A DNA stretch of 35,255 bases from positions 1 to 35,255 of the forward strand of contig JAGQNP010000006.1 of assembly GCA_020428005.1 (NCBI GenBank). Reading direction: 5' to 3'. The stretch is from Candidatus Saccharimonadota bacterium (GTDB taxonomy: Bacteria; Patescibacteriota; Saccharimonadia; Saccharimonadales; JACQNP01). A program made the position numbers and the translations under genes. Under the pieces are notes generated by a model that worked only from the letters and a program-made list of their open reading frames with translations, ran no database searches and was not told the DNA's origin. Positions 1-6,921 of this stretch are shown here, piece by piece (within the stretch, counting starts at the first letter, position 1; every line of letters begins with the position of its first letter).

Positions 1-24
1 TATTAGTAATAGGAGTATGGTGTA

Positions 25-561
25 ATGGCAAAACCACACCAAAGGGTGTTTTCATTAGTTATCGCGCTTATTTTCTTAGCTACAACAATAGCGTTTAGTG
101 CTGCAATTGTTTGGCAAATTACTCGTGATAGCAGTTCGGACCCTGATATTTCTGTTCAAGATCAGCAGTTAGAACAAACACAGGAGGGTAAATTGGAAGG
201 TACAAAATTAGAAGGGTTTACGCCAGTAGCTAAAGTTGACAAACTCGAGGTTAAAGATATTCAGGAAGGAACAGGTGACGAAGTTAAACCTGGGGCCACA
301 GTCAAAGCGCACTATACAGGGGCTCTTGCTAAAGATGGAACTATTTTTCAAAGTTCTTATGATTTTGGCCAAGATCCGATTGAATTCGGCTTAGATCAAG
401 TAATTAAGGGTTGGACGGATGGTGTTCCAGGTATGAAAGTCGGTGGCAAAAGAATGCTTATTATTCCAGCTGAACAAGCCTATGGTGCCGCAGAACGTCC
501 TGGCATCCCTGCGAACTCGGACTTAGTATTCATTATTGATCTTGAGGGAGTGACGCAATAA
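25..561 (+). CDS. Membrane-anchored FKBP-type peptidyl-prolyl cis-trans isomerase
   Basis: A 178-aa protein. Residues 8-30 form a hydrophobic segment without an obvious cleavage site, so it is probably anchored in the membrane with its catalytic domain outside. A polar linker (about 31-72) with a KLEG repeat leads to an FKBP domain (about 73-177). Recognisable FKBP elements are HYTG (96-99), VIKGW (126-130), MKVGGKR (137-143), the AYG turn (152-154) and the closing DLVFIIDLEGV strand. The family catalyses X-Pro isomerisation and probably helps fold exported proteins. One odd point: the FKBP12 Asp37 position (FDSS) is Gln109 here (FQSS), although the aromatic pocket residues Y97, F108, F121, W130, Y153 and F169 are kept. 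AGGAG at 11-15 sits 9 nt before the ATG. It is the first gene of a run leading to grx, nudix and trxB. Family assignment is secure; activity is inferred. Confidence 0.93.
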   Translation: MAKPHQRVFSLVIALIFLATTIAFSAAIVWQITRDSSSDPDISVQDQQLEQTQEGKLEGTKLEGFTPVAKVDKLEVKDIQEGTGDEVKPGATVKAHYTGALAKDGTIFQSSYDFGQDPIEFGLDQVIKGWTDGVPGMKVGGKRMLIIPAEQAYGAAERPGIPANSDLVFIIDLEGVTQ

Positions 562-649
562 ACACAACATATGGGGGTATTGAAATAAACACAAACACTA
601 TATATACTAAATCCAGCATAAATAATATATAACCAAAAGGACAAAATAT

Positions 650-898
650 ATGGCAAAAAATATAACAATCTTCACGACTAACACATGCGCTTACTGCGTA
701 ATGGTGAAGAAGTGGCTACAAGTCAAGGGCTATAATTATGAAGAGGTTAATCTTGACAGTCACCCCGAGCGACAAAAAGAGGCATATGAAGCAAGCGGTC
801 AACTCGCAGTCCCAGTTACTGTTGTTACGAAGGAAGATGATAGTAAAGAAGTTATTGTTGGCTATAACTTAGCAAAACTTGCTCCAGCGGTTAACTGA
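650..898 (+). CDS. Glutaredoxin-like thiol-disulfide oxidoreductase
   Basis: An 82-aa single-domain thioredoxin-fold protein of the normal size for bacterial glutaredoxin/NrdH/YruB proteins. It has the beta-strand ITIFTT, the redox motif C13-A-Y-C16 and the cis-proline region V54-P55. It should reduce protein disulfides in the cytoplasm. No glutathione genes are seen here, so the electron donor may be the TrxB-like flavoprotein two genes downstream; this is inferred from proximity only. AAAGGA lies upstream of the ATG. The 88-nt gap after the FKBP gene shows no convincing terminator. It could equally be called an NrdH-redoxin-like protein. Confidence 0.9.
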   Translation: MAKNITIFTTNTCAYCVMVKKWLQVKGYNYEEVNLDSHPERQKEAYEASGQLAVPVTVVTKEDDSKEVIVGYNLAKLAPAVN

Positions 899-906
899 GA
901 TGCCTA

Positions 907-1371
907 ATGGGTCACATTCACGAGAAAATTGACTTCACAGTTGCACCAGTAATAATTCATCCTGATAAGGACAAAGTTCTATTAGTGCATCATCCACGAT
1001 ATAAAAAGTGGCTTTGCATTGGTGGCCATATAGAACTTGACGAGAATCCAGATCAAGCTCTAATGAGGGAGATCGAGGAAGAATGTGGGTTGGAAGTTAA
1101 AGTTCTTAGCGATAAACCTGATGTCAAGTGTGAAACTTCAGAGATTCTATGGCGACCGAGGTTTGTAGATATTCACGATGCGAATAGCCCTCATAGGCAT
1201 ATAGGAATGGTATACTTCTGCCTAGCAAAAACAGAAAACTTTATACTTTCTGATGAACACGAAGAGATGAGATGGTTTACGCTTATCGAACTCGAAGCGC
1301 TGGGTGATAAAGCCCCAAAACATGTATTATATTATTGTAGAGTTGCGTTAGACGAGGTAAAGAATGACTGA
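907..1371 (+). CDS. Nudix hydrolase
   Basis: A 154-aa protein with a complete Nudix box at residues 40-62: G40, five residues, E46, seven residues, then REIEEECGL (54-62). This matches GX5EX7REUXEEXGU. The box binds the metal and hydrolyses a nucleoside diphosphate linked to another moiety. The substrate cannot be read from sequence; candidates are oxidised nucleotides, ADP-ribose or diadenosine polyphosphates. The gene starts 8 nt after the glutaredoxin stop and its last 8 nt overlap the start of trxB, so it is surely co-transcribed and probably translationally coupled. Its place among redox genes would fit a nucleotide-sanitising role, which is inference. Confidence 0.92.
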   Translation: MGHIHEKIDFTVAPVIIHPDKDKVLLVHHPRYKKWLCIGGHIELDENPDQALMREIEEECGLEVKVLSDKPDVKCETSEILWRPRFVDIHDANSPHRHIGMVYFCLAKTENFILSDEHEEMRWFTLIELEALGDKAPKHVLYYCRVALDEVKND

Positions 1372-2287
1372 TAAAAAAGTTCACGAAGTTGTCATGATAG
1401 GAGCTGGTCCTGCCGCTTTAACGGCAGCAATTTATACAACACGTGAAGATATTGATACTGTTATATACGAAAAGGGAGTCATTGGAGGACTAGCTGCAAT
1501 TACGGATTGGGTTGATAATTATCCAGGATTTGCGGATGGGATAGCTGGTTTAGAGTTAGCAGAAAACCTCCAGAAGCAGGCTGAAAGGTTTGGTGCAAAG
1601 ATTGAACTTGGCGAGGTGTTGTCTGTCAAAGATGAAGGTAAATATAAAAAACTTGAAACAACTGATGGAGAAATATACGCCAAGGCTGTTTTAGTTGCAA
1701 CTGGTAGCGATTATAAGAAGTTGGGTATCCCTGGCGAGCAAGAATACTACGCTCGAGGAGTACATTATTGTGCAACTTGTGATGGAGCATTCTATCGCGA
1801 GAAAGATCTTGTTGTTGTTGGTGGAGGAAATTCTGCTGTGCAGGAGGCATTATTCTTAACTAAGTTTGCGTCAAAAATTGATTTGCTTGTACGTAGTGAG
1901 CTAAGAGCCTCAGAAGTGCTGATAAATGAGCTTAAGAAAAACGAAAAGATTACCATTCACTTGAATACAACAACAAATGAAATAGTTGGTAAAGATAATA
2001 AGGTTATAAAAGTTATCGGCACTAAGAACGCTAAAAATATAGAATTTCCTACCGATGGGGTATTTGTATTCATTGGTTTATTACCTAATACTAAGTTTCT
2101 CGAAGGGTCTGACATCGATCTCGATAAACAAGGATTGATAATAACAGACGATCATTTAATGACTAGTATGCCGGGCGTTTTTGCTGCAGGAGATGTTCGT
2201 TCGGGTGCAACTATGCAAATTGCAAGTGCGGCTGGCGAGGGTGCAACCGCTGCGCTAAGAATAAGAGAGCATCTAGAAAATTATTAA
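1364..2287 (+). CDS. trxB: Thioredoxin reductase-family flavoprotein
   Basis: A 307-aa protein, normal length for low-molecular-weight thioredoxin reductase. An N-terminal FAD Rossmann motif GAGPAA (13-18) is followed by the redox-active C136-A-T-C139, a second dinucleotide motif GGGNSA (153-158) and the C-terminal FAD motif with AAGDVR. It should pass electrons via FAD to thioredoxin or to the nearby glutaredoxin. The usual NADPH 2'-phosphate motif HRRxxxR is absent: the equivalent stretch reads LLVRSELRAS (174-183), without the His and with only one of the two paired Arg. Cofactor use may therefore be NADH or another donor. It overlaps the Nudix gene by 8 nt, and marR follows after 14 nt. 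Confidence 0.93.
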   Translation: MTDKKVHEVVMIGAGPAALTAAIYTTREDIDTVIYEKGVIGGLAAITDWVDNYPGFADGIAGLELAENLQKQAERFGAKIELGEVLSVKDEGKYKKLETTDGEIYAKAVLVATGSDYKKLGIPGEQEYYARGVHYCATCDGAFYREKDLVVVGGGNSAVQEALFLTKFASKIDLLVRSELRASEVLINELKKNEKITIHLNTTTNEIVGKDNKVIKVIGTKNAKNIEFPTDGVFVFIGLLPNTKFLEGSDIDLDKQGLIITDDHLMTSMPGVFAAGDVRSGATMQIASAAGEGATAALRIREHLENY

Positions 2288-2301
2288 AAAAGGATAGAGC
2301 A

Positions 2302-2808
2302 ATGGCCATCAAGGTTCCAATAAGGTTTCGAGGTGATAAATCAAAAACTGGACTCGAAGCGGAACGTATATTTAATATTGCTGAGTGGCAAAAGCTCCAA
2401 GATAGTGTCGCAAATGCACACAGAGTTATTATGGCTAAAGCGTTGGAAAATTTTGAACTTTTGCCAGTCGAGTGGTTATTTATGAAAAATCTATCTGAGG
2501 ACAAACTTGAAAATAATACACTAACCTACATATCTGAAGCTTTAAGCATGAATCTTCCACAGGCTACTTTGCTTTGTAGTAGAATGATAAAAAAAGGACT
2601 TATACGAAAAAAAACTTCTCAAAAGGACAGACGAGTTAAATATTTGCATTGTACACGTAAAGGACAAAAATTACTTTACGAAGGCGAGCAGTCTATACAG
2701 CATGCGATGAGGTACTGGCTATTCGATCTTACAGATATTGAAATAGAGCAGTACGTAAGAATATTGAAAAAAATAAACGGATTCGATATCCCTATAACGT
2801 TTAATTAA
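2302..2808 (+). CDS. MarR-family winged-helix transcriptional regulator
   Basis: A 168-aa protein. The central part (about 75-140) has a helix-turn-helix pattern followed by a wing with QKDRRVKYLHCTRKGQKLL, the DxR hairpin and TxKG signature of MarR proteins. The N-terminal and C-terminal helices would form the dimer interface. MarR proteins usually repress nearby genes and release DNA on binding a small ligand or on thiol oxidation. It is the last gene of the FKBP-grx-nudix-trxB run, with an AAAGGA ribosome site before the ATG. Control of this redox run is plausible but inferred; no operator was identified. Its 3' end overlaps the convergent flavoprotein gene by 8 nt. Confidence 0.82.
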   Translation: MAIKVPIRFRGDKSKTGLEAERIFNIAEWQKLQDSVANAHRVIMAKALENFELLPVEWLFMKNLSEDKLENNTLTYISEALSMNLPQATLLCSRMIKKGLIRKKTSQKDRRVKYLHCTRKGQKLLYEGEQSIQHAMRYWLFDLTDIEIEQYVRILKKINGFDIPITFN

Positions 2809-3481
2809 TTGGATATCCTGGAAAGTAGTCACATACAGTATTTTGTTCTGGGTATCCCCTACTAACAATTTGATCTCTAATGGTTTCAACCACTTCCTCT
2901 GGTCCTGAAATATAAACATATGCTTTTTGCTCTGCAGAAAGATCGATAACTGAATTTATGGAGAACTCCTTATTATCCGATACAATAGGATGATAGCTAC
3001 ATCCTACATAATTTGTAAAAATATCATCAAAAACTAAGTCACTTCTGTTCTTAACAATATGTATTAGAGTAATGCTTCTTAATTGCTTCTCATCGACCAA
3101 ATACTTCACCATACTTCTAAAGGGGGTTATACCAATGCCTGCTGCTACGAATACCAAAGGTATAACCTTGCTTTTTGGTAATACAAAATCACCCATTGCC
3201 TGACTAATATTGACAGCTGAGCCAATTTTATAATCAGAGAGCGCCTTCTTGTAGTCGCTAAGATTTTCATCAGTGATACGAGTTGTGATCGAAAGATAAT
3301 CTTCCGATGGTGATGACGAAAGAGTGAACCAGCGTTTGCCAAGGTCTTGACTACTCTTGGACAAGTTAATACTCAGTTCAATAAATTGCCCAGCTTGATA
3401 ATCCAGTGTGGTGTTTTTTTCGAAAAAATATGTCCAAATATTCGAAGACTCGTGTTTTTTTCTTATTAATTTAGCATTCAT
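2801..3481 (-). CDS. FAD-dependent ferredoxin/flavodoxin reductase-like oxidoreductase
   Basis: A 226-aa protein of the ferredoxin-NADP reductase superfamily. It has an FAD-binding barrel with R50-W-F-T-L-S-S, an NAD(P)-binding domain with AAGIGITPFRSM (113-124), and a C-terminal CDYFPGY tail typical of short soluble members. No iron-sulfur Cys cluster is fused to it. It should shuttle electrons between NAD(P)H and an unknown one-electron carrier or flavin. Its ATG overlaps the restored stop codon of the upstream phosphodiesterase gene (TAATG), so the two were built as one operon and probably coupled in translation. Confidence 0.88.
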   Translation of the reverse strand: MNAKLIRKKHESSNIWTYFFEKNTTLDYQAGQFIELSINLSKSSQDLGKRWFTLSSSPSEDYLSITTRITDENLSDYKKALSDYKIGSAVNISQAMGDFVLPKSKVIPLVFVAAGIGITPFRSMVKYLVDEKQLRSITLIHIVKNRSDLVFDDIFTNYVGCSYHPIVSDNKEFSINSVIDLSAEQKAYVYISGPEEVVETIRDQIVSRGYPEQNTVCDYFPGYPIN

Positions 3482-4163
3482 TAGTTTATCTTGTCGTATG
3501 TATGTTTTATGAATCTTTCTGGATAATCGGTGCAGATAGTAATATTGGGGTAAATGGTGCCCAGGATATTTCCGATTAACCTATTATTGATGGTGTATAC
3601 ATATAATGAGAGTCCGTAACGGCGACAAAGCAAATATGTTAATGGATTGAGCAGCCAGTAATTTAGACCTATTCCGTCAAGTTTCTGACTTTTTGCAAAT
3701 TGGATTATGTCTATTGGTTTAGTTCTTTCGAGTCCGAATATTCCGGTACCTTGGATCGTAGCAATTTTAGTTCATTGTGACGAAAAGAAGCTATCGCAAT
3801 ATCTCGATCTTTATGTTTTTTGAGAAGTTTTGTTAGTTCATCTACGCAACCATCGGATTTGATTTCTATTACTAGAGGCACCCCTTCTGTTGCATTAATA
3901 ACTTGCTTTAAGGTTGGAACCACTGATTGCGCATCAATTAGACATATTTTCTGAATATCCTTGAGACTGCTATTTTTTATTGAAATACTTTGATTACTAA
4001 TACGTCGCAAGTCATTATCGTGTACAACAACCAATTCACCATCGGCAGTTTTGTGAATATCTAATTCAATAAAATCAACCCCAAGCAGCTTGGCCATTTC
4101 AAAGCTATTGAGTGTGTTTTCTAGTGCCAGCCCGGCAGCACCGCGGTGCCCCATTACTTTCAT
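3481..4163 (-). pseudogene. Glycerophosphodiester phosphodiesterase gene with a 1-nt frameshift
   Basis: The 5' part encodes 150 aa with the GDPD catalytic set: H6-R7-G, E15-N-T17, E33-x-D35, H48-D49 and E100-x-K102. The family hydrolyses glycerophosphodiesters to glycerol-3-phosphate and an alcohol. This frame ends at 3711, at about two thirds of the normal length. The missing C-terminal part is intact in the -1 frame from about 3740 down to a TAA at 3481-3483, encoding IFGLERTKPIDIIQFAKSQK, then the LDGIGLNYWLLNP region, and ending in CTDYPERF. Restoring one base near 3736-3746 would give about 227 aa, normal for the family, ending exactly at the start codon of the next gene. No slippery heptamer is seen there. 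The cause is a sequencing error or a recent mutation. Confidence 0.85.
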
Positions 4164-4199
4164 ATACTCAAACTAGTGTACAATAAATGGTGAAAACAA
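4164..4199. promoter_or_regulatory. Overlapping divergent -10 elements for GDPD and ppa
   Basis: On the plus strand TACAAT at 4179-4184 is preceded by TG. On the minus strand TACACT (plus 4180-4175), also preceded by TG, lies 11 nt before the GDPD ATG. The two share the palindromic core TGTACA, so polymerase could bind only one at a time. The plus-strand start would fall near 4191, downstream of the in-frame ATG at 4187. This supports the ppa start at 4211. Confidence 0.6.
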
Positions 4200-4210
4200 A
4201 GGAGATATTA

Positions 4211-4741
4211 ATGGCAGATTACAATGTTATATTAAACACGGGTGATGTAAATGGGGGCGTGGTTAACACAGTTATCGAGATACCAAAATGGTCAACACTT
4301 AAGATAGAGTGGAATCGTGAATTGGCTGTGTTTCAGTTAGATAGAGTTGAGCCTAGTATTTTTGCTAAGCCAGTAAACTATGGATTTATTCCGCAGACTC
4401 TAGATGAGGATGGTGATGAGCTAGACACTCTAGTGATAACGAATGAACCAATACCTACTGGTGTTTTTCTTGAGGCAAGGATTATAGGGGTATTGAATTT
4501 TGAAGATGATGGTGAGATGGACCACAAAATCATATGCGTTCCAGAGGATGACCGCAACACAGGAGATCAGATAAACAGCATTGAGGAACTTCATGATCAA
4601 TGGAAGCTAAAGATCGAACATCACTTCAACCATTACAAAGACCTAAAAAAACCAGGTACCACTAAAGTATTAGGTTGGGGTGATACGGATGATGCCAAAA
4701 AGATAATAAAAGAGTGTCAGGATCGATGGAATAAAAAGTAA
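4211..4741 (+). CDS. ppa: Inorganic pyrophosphatase (family I)
   Basis: A 176-aa soluble pyrophosphatase, the usual family I length. It carries the signature DGDELD followed by TLVI, plus the family regions EWNRELAVFQLDR, YGFIP and the C-terminal HFNHYKDLKK. It hydrolyses PPi to two phosphates in the cytoplasm and pulls nucleotide polymerisation and sugar activation (for example GalU) forward. An in-frame ATG at 4187 exists. The ATG at 4211 is preferred because AAAGGAG (4198-4204) sits 6 nt upstream of it and because the -10 element at 4179-4184 would start transcription after 4187. It stands as a single gene, with gap having its own promoter. Confidence 0.94.
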   Translation: MADYNVILNTGDVNGGVVNTVIEIPKWSTLKIEWNRELAVFQLDRVEPSIFAKPVNYGFIPQTLDEDGDELDTLVITNEPIPTGVFLEARIIGVLNFEDDGEMDHKIICVPEDDRNTGDQINSIEELHDQWKLKIEHHFNHYKDLKKPGTTKVLGWGDTDDAKKIIKECQDRWNKK

Positions 4742-4746
4742 GATAC

Positions 4747-4775
4747 TTGCCTAGAAAATCTTATGCTTATAAAAT
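4747..4775 (+). promoter_or_regulatory. Probable promoter of the GAPDH carbon cluster
   Basis: TGCTTATAAAAT at 4764-4775 resembles an extended -10 element, with a weak TTGCCT at 4747-4752. It leaves a leader of roughly 35-40 nt with an AGGTGGGAG ribosome site (4806-4814). Unlike most first genes here, gap would therefore not be leaderless. Confidence 0.45.
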
Positions 4776-4815
4776 ACAAATATTCAAATAAATAGTAAAT
4801 TAGTTAGGTGGGAGC

Positions 4816-5829
4816 ATGAAAACTAGGATTGCAATTAATGGATTTGGACGAATTGGCAGGAACGCATTTAAAGTAGCGTTTGACAGAAGTGACATAGAAA
4901 TTGTCGCGATTAATGATTTAACCGATACTCGTACTTTAGCCCATCTATTAAAACATGACAGTAACTATGGTGCTTATCAGAAAGACGTTGAAGACACTGA
5001 CGAAGGGATTAGTGTCGAGGGCAAACATATTAAGGTTCTTGCCGAAAAAGACCCTTCAAAATTACCCTGGAAAGATTTAGATATTGACATTGTAATAGAA
5101 TCAACAGGTTTTTTTGTTGATCCAGCAAAAGCACGAGCACATATAGATGCAGGTGCCAAGCGAGTAATAATATCAGCGCCAGCAAAAGGAGAGGGTGCCA
5201 CAACGATTGTTCTAGGAGTCAACGAGGATCAATTGGAGGGGGCTAATGACATAATTAGTAACGCGAGTTGTACTACTAATTGTATTACTCCTGTTGCTGC
5301 AGTAATTGAGAGTAATTTTGGTATTGAGAAAGCTATGATGACCACAGTCCATAGTTATACTGCAAGTCAGTCTTTGCAGGATGGACCATCAAAGGACCTA
5401 CGTGAGTCACGAAATGCAGCTGAAAACATAGTTCCTACTACGACAGGGGCCTCCATTGCTGCCGGGGAAGCATTTCCAGCAATCAAGGGAATATTTGGTG
5501 GCCTCAGTGTTAGAGTACCAACCAGTGTGGTTTCACTAAGCGACTTTGTTATTATTACCAAGAAACAGGTGACTATTGATGAGGTCAATGATGCATTTAA
5601 AGCAGCTGCTAAGGAGCCTTTTTATCAGGGTATTCTAGATGTGACAGAAGAGGAACTTGTATCAAGTGATTTCATTGGAAACAGCCATTCAGCTATTGTC
5701 GACCTAAATCTGACGAATGTTGTCGGTAGCAATATGCTTAAAGTTGTGGCTTGGTATGATAATGAATGGGGATATAGTAACAGACTCGTTGAAGTTGTAG
5801 CTGACGTCGGTAGACTGATTCACAAATAG
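4816..5829 (+). CDS. gap: Glyceraldehyde-3-phosphate dehydrogenase
   Basis: A 337-aa enzyme of typical length. It has the NAD-binding GFGRIGR (9-15), the active site SNASCTTNCITP with catalytic C152 and general base H179, the IVPTTTGA loop (205-212) and WYDNEWGYSNR near the end. It oxidises and phosphorylates glyceraldehyde-3-phosphate to 1,3-bisphosphoglycerate. The NDLTD loop (33-37) resembles NAD-preferring enzymes. It is the first gene of a cluster continuing through rpiB, rpe, transketolase, aldolase and a PfkB kinase, so it receives the triose phosphate that those enzymes release. The AGGTGGGAG site upstream supports the ATG. Confidence 0.97.
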   Translation: MKTRIAINGFGRIGRNAFKVAFDRSDIEIVAINDLTDTRTLAHLLKHDSNYGAYQKDVEDTDEGISVEGKHIKVLAEKDPSKLPWKDLDIDIVIESTGFFVDPAKARAHIDAGAKRVIISAPAKGEGATTIVLGVNEDQLEGANDIISNASCTTNCITPVAAVIESNFGIEKAMMTTVHSYTASQSLQDGPSKDLRESRNAAENIVPTTTGASIAAGEAFPAIKGIFGGLSVRVPTSVVSLSDFVIITKKQVTIDEVNDAFKAAAKEPFYQGILDVTEEELVSSDFIGNSHSAIVDLNLTNVVGSNMLKVVAWYDNEWGYSNRLVEVVADVGRLIHK

Positions 5830-5837
5830 GTTACTAA

Positions 5838-6281
5838 GTGAAAATATTCATCGGCGCAGATCACCAAGGCTTTAGACTAAAAAACAAGCTTATAGAGTAT
5901 TTGAAAAAAGCAGGATACTCAGTCAAAGACAGTAGCAATCAGAGATTAAATCCTGAAGATGATTTTCCTGTTTTTGCAGCAAAAGTTACCAATAGTATAT
6001 TGACTTCAAATGACAGTGATGTAAGAGGCATATTGATTTGTGGAAGTGGACAGGGTATGAATATGGCAGCCAATAGATTTAGGGGTATTCGAGCATGTCT
6101 TGGCTATGATCGTGATTCAGTTCGCTTAGCACGCAATGATGATGATAGTAATGTACTTTGTCTTCCCGCCCACATACTTGACAGCGATGAAGCTAAAATA
6201 ATTGTCGAAACCTGGATAAACACACCTTTTGCCGGTGCTTCTCGTTACATAAGAAGAATCAACGAGCTAGATAAACTATGA
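5838..6281 (+). CDS. rpiB: Ribose-5-phosphate isomerase B family protein
   Basis: A 147-aa protein of the RpiB/LacAB family. The N-terminal GADHQG carries D8 and H9, and ICGSGQGMNMAANRFRGIRA carries the nucleophile-type C68 and the anion-binding loop. It should interconvert ribose-5-phosphate and ribulose-5-phosphate. The E. coli His in RQHND(T)NV, used for ring opening, is Asp101 here (RNDDDSN), so the mechanism or substrate may differ. The start is GTG at 5838 with AGG 7 nt before it, 8 nt after gap. It overlaps rpe by 4 nt (ATGA), which indicates translational coupling. The position between gap and rpe supports a pentose-phosphate role. Confidence 0.88.
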   Translation: MKIFIGADHQGFRLKNKLIEYLKKAGYSVKDSSNQRLNPEDDFPVFAAKVTNSILTSNDSDVRGILICGSGQGMNMAANRFRGIRACLGYDRDSVRLARNDDDSNVLCLPAHILDSDEAKIIVETWINTPFAGASRYIRRINELDKL

Positions 6282-6910
6282 CAGCCGTAATATGCCCTAC
6301 CGTTACTGCCTTTGATCTTCACGAATACAGACGACAATTAGATGTAGCAAGTGGTCTTTCCAGTAGAGTCCATATTGACTTAATGGATGGAGTTTTAGCT
6401 CCTTCGATTTCTCCAGAATTGTCTAGGATATGGCTGCCTTCAGAAGCTGTAGCAGATATTCATCTTATGTATAAGAAGCCAATGGAGCAAATAGATGATC
6501 TCTTGAGACTAAAACCATATATGGTTATTATTCATGCTGAGGCAGAAGTTCATCATATGCAGTTTGCAGGTGAGCTTCATAAAAATGGTATTAAAGCTGG
6601 ATTATCTATTTTGCAAGATACACCTGTAAAAAACATCAATCAAATAATGCATAGCTTTGATCACATTTTGGTTTTTAGTGGTAATCTGGGCCACCATGGG
6701 GGGGAAGCAGATCTCTCTTTACTAAATAAAGTCACTGAAATACGCAATGAATTTTCTGATGTAGAAGTTAGTTGGGACGGTGGCATTTCTGCCGATAATG
6801 CGAGGCAACTAGTTGATGGTGGCATAGATGTTTTGAATGTTGGTGGATTTATACAAAAAGCTCAGGATCCTACAAAAGCATATCAGCAAATATCCGATGC
6901 TTTGCTATAA
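6278..6910 (+). CDS. rpe: Ribulose-phosphate 3-epimerase-like TIM-barrel protein
   Basis: A 210-aa protein, near the usual length. The four metal ligands of the Rpe family can be placed: H32 and D34 in HIDLMDG, H62 in DIHLM, and D167 in WDGG. Motif IIHAEAE (84-90) also matches. The normal MSVNPGFGGQ loop, which closes over the phosphate, reads VFSGNLGHHGGE (132-143) instead, so the protein is divergent. It most likely epimerises ribulose-5-phosphate to xylulose-5-phosphate for the transketolase encoded next. Its stop codon lies inside the -10 element proposed for that transketolase gene. Confidence 0.8.
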   Translation: MTAVICPTVTAFDLHEYRRQLDVASGLSSRVHIDLMDGVLAPSISPELSRIWLPSEAVADIHLMYKKPMEQIDDLLRLKPYMVIIHAEAEVHHMQFAGELHKNGIKAGLSILQDTPVKNINQIMHSFDHILVFSGNLGHHGGEADLSLLNKVTEIRNEFSDVEVSWDGGISADNARQLVDGGIDVLNVGGFIQKAQDPTKAYQQISDALL

Positions 6911-6911
6911 T
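6903..6911 (+). promoter_or_regulatory. Extended -10 promoter of transketolase, inside the rpe 3' end
   Basis: TGCTATAAT matches the extended -10 consensus TGnTATAAT exactly. Its TATAAT includes the rpe stop codon TAA (6908-6910). The transketolase ATG follows 10 nt later, so a transcript from here would have a leader of only about 3-4 nt. No clear -35 element is seen. Confidence 0.6.
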
Positions 6912-6921
6912 CATAAGCGAT

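Noticed and set aside
3707-3777. Programmed -1 frameshift in the GDPD gene
   Set aside because: No X-XXY-YYZ slippery heptamer or strong downstream stem is visible in the interval where the frames overlap.
3711-4163. A complete short 150-aa GDPD
   Set aside because: The missing C-terminal third is present in the -1 frame directly downstream and ends at the next gene's start, so the short frame is a frameshift product.
4187-4741. ppa start at ATG 4187
   Set aside because: It would precede the expected transcription start, and the ATG at 4211 has a good AAAGGAG site and matches the usual N-terminus.
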